Origin: Gemmataceae bacterium
GTDB lineage: Bacteria > Planctomycetota > Planctomycetia > Gemmatales > Gemmataceae
Length of the DNA stretch: 7,599 nt
Reading direction: 5' to 3'
Assembly: GCA_947490035.1 (NCBI GenBank)
Contig: CANLGS010000174.1
Span: 1 to 7,599, forward strand
Shown: positions 6,770 through 7,599 of the stretch, one piece after another
Layout of the letters: every line of letters starts with the position of its first letter
Numbering within the stretch: position 1 is the stretch's first letter
The notes under the pieces: generated by a model
The model's database searches: none
Told to the model about the DNA's origin: nothing
The model's input: the letters and a program-made list of their open reading frames with translations, nothing else
Translations under genes and position numbers: made by a program

Positions 6770-6858
6770 ATTCCCGAAACCGGACAACAAATCTCAATGA
6801 CAACCGGGACGCGCTCTGTTCGGCTTGCTTGAGATGTGTTCGGGGTTTGGGATTGCTC

Positions 6859-7404
6859 ATGAACGAAGACGAGTGGCTGACCGGGACCGACTTCACGGCG
6901 CACGCGCGGTACGCCGCGGAACATCTTTCGCCGCGCCGCCAGCGCCTGCTGGCGGTTGCGTTCTGCCGCGCCGCCGGCGCACTTCTCGACCACCCCGATC
7001 TGACCGACGCGCTCGACGTGATCGACCAGTACGCCGACGAACTCGCCCCGCCGGCCGCGGTGGCGCGCGCCCGCCAGGAGTGCCGCGCAGTCGCGTCGGA
7101 GGTGTATAACGCGTACAGCGCGGCGGTCGATGCCGCGGCGCAGCATCTCGTCATGCGCGCGGTCGTGTGGGAGGTCGCGGGCAACCCGTTCCGCGAGCCG
7201 CACTTCTCCGAAGAGTTGCGCACTGACACCGCGATGTCACTCGCGTGCCAGATGTACGACAACCGCGAGTTCAGCGCGATGCCCATACTCGCCGACGCGC
7301 TTCAGGACGCCGGTTGCGACAACGAAGTGCTACTCGCCCACTGCCGCAATCCGGGCGAACACGTTCGCGGGTGCTGGGTGCTGGATTTGGTGCTGGGGAA
7401 GTAG
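6859..7404 (+). CDS. Gemmata-family protein of unknown function (MNEDEWL...HVRGCWVLDLVLGK)
   Basis: This 181-residue soluble protein has no signal peptide or membrane segment. It matches from memory a large paralogous Gemmataceae family: a start of the MTEAEWL type (here MNEDEWLTGTD), RRQRLLAVAFCRA at 25-37, an Ala-rich helical middle (about 40-105), GNPFREPHF at 113-121, and the strongly conserved end AMPILADALQDAGC followed by HCRNPGEHVRGCWVLDLVLGK. I know of no established function. The RLLAVAFCR segment lacks the Cys-rich FACACCRR seen in many relatives. An in-frame GTG at 6766 would overlap the Uma2 stop codon by 4 bp and add 31 residues, but the family start is the ATG at 6859, so that is used here. 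No strong Shine-Dalgarno sequence precedes it (GGGTTTGGG 8-16 bp upstream is weak). It may be cotranscribed with the Uma2 gene; a joint function is not indicated. Confidence 0.82.
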   Translation: MNEDEWLTGTDFTAHARYAAEHLSPRRQRLLAVAFCRAAGALLDHPDLTDALDVIDQYADELAPPAAVARARQECRAVASEVYNAYSAAVDAAAQHLVMRAVVWEVAGNPFREPHFSEELRTDTAMSLACQMYDNREFSAMPILADALQDAGCDNEVLLAHCRNPGEHVRGCWVLDLVLGK

Positions 7405-7423
7405 GAAACAGAAGAGCAAGAGC

Positions 7424-7449
7424 CGCAGATGACGCAGACGGACGCAGAT
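7424..7449 (+). repeat. Short direct repeats CGCAGAT / CGCAGAC / CGCAGAT
   Basis: Three imperfect heptamers at 7424-7430, 7433-7439 and 7443-7449 are spaced 9-10 bp apart, just after the stop codon of the preceding gene and ahead of the sequence AAGACAGAAGACAGG. Similar patches of the CGCAGAT-GA-CGCAGAT type recur between genes in many bacterial genomes. Function unknown. Confidence 0.6.
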
Positions 7450-7476
7450 CAAGACAGAAGACAGGAGTGTTTTATA

Positions 7477-7599
7477 CTTCTCGCGGCCACGATTGAGACG
7501 TTCTTGACGAGCCGGAAGCGTAAGCGACGGACAGCGTTATCCGTCGCTTACGCTTCCGGCTCGTCAAGAACGAGTCGTCTTACCTCTGGCCGCGCGAAG
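7477..7599. repeat. Large intergenic palindrome, 33-bp perfect stem with imperfect outer arms
   Basis: Positions 7499-7531 pair without mismatch with 7540-7572 around an 8-nt loop (CAGCGTTA). Outside the perfect stem, CTTCTCGCGGCCA at 7477-7489 is complementary at 12 of 13 positions to 7587-7599, and AGACG and GTCT segments next to the stem also correspond, offset by a bulge of about 4 nt on the right side. The structure therefore spans at least 123 bp and probably continues past the window edge. The core matches the single repeat copy at 317-345. It may serve as a terminator for the gene ending at 7404, and it has the look of a REP pair or a small non-autonomous element. No gene is seen between 7405 and the window end. 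Confidence 0.9.

Noticed and set aside
6766..6858. GTG start at 6766 for the Gemmata-family gene, overlapping the Uma2 stop
   Set aside because: The extra 31 residues do not resemble the family, whose members begin at the MNEDEWL-type Met.
6039..7286. A 415-codon minus-strand frame over the Uma2 and Gemmata-family genes
   Set aside because: It is antisense to two recognisable proteins and translates to Arg/Ser/Pro-rich sequence.
1..7599. CRISPR array, tRNA or rRNA genes
   Set aside because: No regularly spaced direct repeats with unique spacers and no cloverleaf or ribosomal RNA sequence were recognised on either strand.

Overview
The window looks like chromosomal DNA of a planctomycete of the Gemmataceae (Gemmata or a close relative). 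The grounds are high GC content, a member of a large Gemmata-type paralogous family of unknown function (start MNEDEWL, end HVRGCWVLDLVLGK), a Uma2-type gene, and intergenic palindromes built on GAGCCGGAAGCG, a sequence I associate with Gemmata genomes. The assignment rests on recognition, not on a search.

Layout. Positions 1-153 (minus strand) hold the C-terminal end of an IS4-type transposase, cut by the window edge and with no room for a full N-terminal part. Positions 275-306 form a perfect 14-bp hairpin that probably ends transcription of the large gene. Positions 317-345 carry one copy of the GAGCCGGAAGCG repeat. Positions 373-5881 (minus) are one very large alpha-2-macroglobulin (A2M) family gene. 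Positions 5882-6295 are a divergent intergenic region with a candidate promoter/operator. Positions 6296-6769 (plus) encode a short Uma2-family protein, and 6859-7404 (plus) the Gemmata-family protein. From 7405 to the window end there is a short direct-repeat patch and a very strong palindrome: a 33-bp perfect stem whose imperfect outer arms reach the window edge.

The main result is that the A2M gene is split. A 10-bp unit (gagcggaagc on the plus strand) stands three times in tandem at 5146-5175, inside the MG2 domain. With three copies the reading frame breaks after residue 242. The first part ends as a 276-residue product, and the remaining 1576 codons, including the thioester motif GCFEQ, lie in another frame. 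Removing exactly one copy joins the two parts into a continuous 1832-residue A2M protein with a normal MG2 sequence across the junction. The locus is therefore a recent slippage pseudogene, a reversible on/off switch, or an assembly error.

The restored protein would be anchored by an N-terminal transmembrane helix. It would carry macroglobulin domains, a coiled coil, an unusual internal pair of transmembrane helices, a long Pro/Ala/Met/Gly-rich stretch in the bait position, then the A2M, thioester and receptor-binding-like domains. Such proteins are thought to trap proteases at the cell envelope. No penicillin-binding protein 1C gene is adjacent, unlike the well-known enterobacterial pair. 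The two plus-strand genes show no clear functional link to it.
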